From an uncultured Collinsella sp. (GTDB lineage: Bacteria; Actinomycetota; Coriobacteriia; Coriobacteriales; Coriobacteriaceae), in NCBI GenBank assembly GCA_900553215.1, contig USCJ01000072.1, positions 1-6,932 on the forward strand: a DNA stretch of 6,932 nucleotides, read 5' to 3'. Both the position numbers and the translations under genes were made by a program. Shown here piece by piece: positions 6,153 through 6,932 of this stretch. The notes under the pieces were generated by a model, which did no database searches, had not been told where the DNA came from, and saw nothing but the letters and a program-made list of their open reading frames with translations. The stretch's first letter is position 1; each line of letters begins with the position of its first letter.

Positions 6153-6878
6153 TAACCCATCCAACTAGAGGACAGAGGACCGGCGACGACGACCATGATC
6201 ATGAGGACGACGAACACGAACGCCATGGCGCGCGGAAGGAGGGGGCTGGCCGGCGGCCACGGTCTCGCTCGGCTCACCGGGCAGGACCTTACCCATCCAA
6301 CGCAGGAACCATGCGAAGGTGGCGACGGTCTCGACGACCATGCCGCACACGAGGACGAAGATGACCGTGTTGGAAGCACCAACCGCGAAGCCACCGGAAA
6401 TAATCTGGAACTTGGAGAAGAACGTGCTCATGGGGGGCACGCCGGCGATTGCGGTCGCGGCGACCGCGAAACCCACGCCCGTGACCGGGTACTTCTTCAT
6501 GAGGCCCTGGATCTTGGGCAACATACGGGTTCCCAGCGTGAAGCTGAGGGAGCCGGCGATGAGGAAGAACAGGGTCTTGGTGAACGCGTGGTTGAAGATG
6601 TGCTCGACGGCGCCGTTGAACGCCATTTGGCTTCCGAACACGGAGAGGCCCAGGCCGAAGAACACGTAGGCGAGCTGCGCGATCGTCGAGAAGGCGAGCA
6701 GGCGCTTCATATCCTTCTGGGGCAGATACATGAGGAAGCCGAAGAGCATGGTCACGACGGCGTCGATGATGGCGACCCAACCGACGATCTCGGGGATATC
6801 GCCGGCGCTCGCAAGAGCGCGGGCGAACACGCACACGCCGACCTTAACCATAGACGCGCCATGGAGGTAGGCGGAAAT
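6152..6878 (-). pseudogene. hyfD: HyfD antiporter-like membrane subunit, C-terminal half, frameshifted near its end
   Basis: From ISAYLHGASMVK onward this is the C-terminal half of a NuoL/M/N-type subunit: membrane lysine in SAYLHGASMVK, LPQKDMKRLLAFSTIAQLAY, HIFNHAFTKTLFFL and AGVPPMSTFFSKFQI are all family landmarks. Position directly before hyfE and hyfF identifies it as HyfD and not HyfB. The main frame runs down to about 6246 (EPSETVAAGQ), then becomes Arg/Pro-rich nonsense ending at 6165. Removing one G from the GGGGG run at 6241-6245 switches to the frame LLPRAMAFVFVVLMIMVVVAG, a clear transmembrane helix, ending in TAG at 6154-6152. About 241 residues remain of a protein of roughly 480 in E. 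coli. The upstream half, including the expected LPDAH...PSP motif, is absent: a different AT-richer sequence begins at 6879. HyfB is a possible alternative identity but less likely from gene order. Confidence 0.8.
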
Positions 6879-6932
6879 GCTTTGCTCTTTTTCTCTATCG
6901 TTTTTCTTTTTCCGACAGTAAATCAACCACTT
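6879..6932. other. AT-richer sequence of unknown origin abutting the hyfD fragment
   Basis: I count 19 G/C in these 54 bases, against 31 in the preceding 54 (6825-6878). On the minus strand it is purine-rich, with several A runs. The hyfD frame stays open through it to the window edge (KWLIYCRKKKNDREKEQS), and a TTG at 6926 could be mistaken for a start, but these highly charged residues do not resemble the hydrophobic segment and LPDAH...SP motif expected just before SAYLH in this family. It could be the end of a mobile element inserted in hyfD, a rearrangement breakpoint, or a chimeric contig end. I recognise no terminal inverted repeat or target duplication, and only one side of the junction is visible. 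Confidence 0.6.

Noticed and set aside
6165..6926. 253-residue protein starting at a TTG at 6926 as a complete gene
   Set aside because: The frame is open to the window edge, there is no clear Shine-Dalgarno, and the HyfD homology starts mid-protein at 6878. Its C-terminus is also frameshifted. It is a fragment, not a small intact gene.
1..6932. CRISPR arrays, tRNA or rRNA genes, riboswitches, intrinsic terminators and internal promoters
   Set aside because: I read both strands and saw no spaced repeats, no recognisable RNA gene and no hairpin followed by a T run between genes. Intergenic gaps are too short to hold them.

Overview
The window is one block of a [NiFe]-hydrogenase operon, group 4a: the hydrogenase-4 / formate hydrogenlyase (Hyf/Hyc) type. 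Every gene lies on the minus strand, so transcription runs from high to low coordinates. The DNA is GC-rich with strong GGAGG-type Shine-Dalgarno sites. Together with the protein style this suggests a high-GC anaerobe; a Coriobacteriia (Collinsella-like) gut actinobacterium is my best guess, but that is inference and only moderately supported.

In transcription order: 6932-6879 is a short AT-richer stretch that does not look like hyfD. 6878-6152 is the C-terminal half of HyfD (antiporter-like membrane subunit), with a frameshift near its end. 6141-5488 is HyfE (NuoK-like region) and 5484-3919 is HyfF (antiporter-like); both are intact. 3914-2146 is HyfG/HycE, the catalytic large subunit, split in two by a frameshift near 3285. 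2144-1432 is HyfH/HycF, a polyferredoxin, broken by what looks like a 4-base deletion near 1998. 1429-647 is HyfI/HycG (electron-transferring small subunit, intact). 646-65 is HycH (maturation factor) and 65-1 is the first 21 codons of a probable HycI protease. Gaps between genes are 0-12 bases or small overlaps, with no internal promoter or terminator visible, so this reads as one translationally coupled transcript. No intergenic stretch exceeds about 20 bases.

Together the products would form a membrane-bound complex. HyfG carries the NiFe site that makes H2. HyfI and HyfH carry the Fe-S chain that feeds it electrons, in known systems from a formate dehydrogenase/ferredoxin partner that is not in this window. 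HyfD, HyfE and HyfF form the membrane arm expected to couple the reaction to ion movement. HycH and HycI mature the large subunit; HycI removes its C-terminal tail after nickel insertion.

The notable points are lesions, not a new system. Three of the six structural genes carry a reading-frame break, and hyfD is also cut at the window edge by sequence of different composition. Either this copy is decaying, or the sequence is an error-bearing assembly (such as a metagenomic contig). The window alone cannot decide, and a read-level check would. I see no evidence here for a previously undescribed system.
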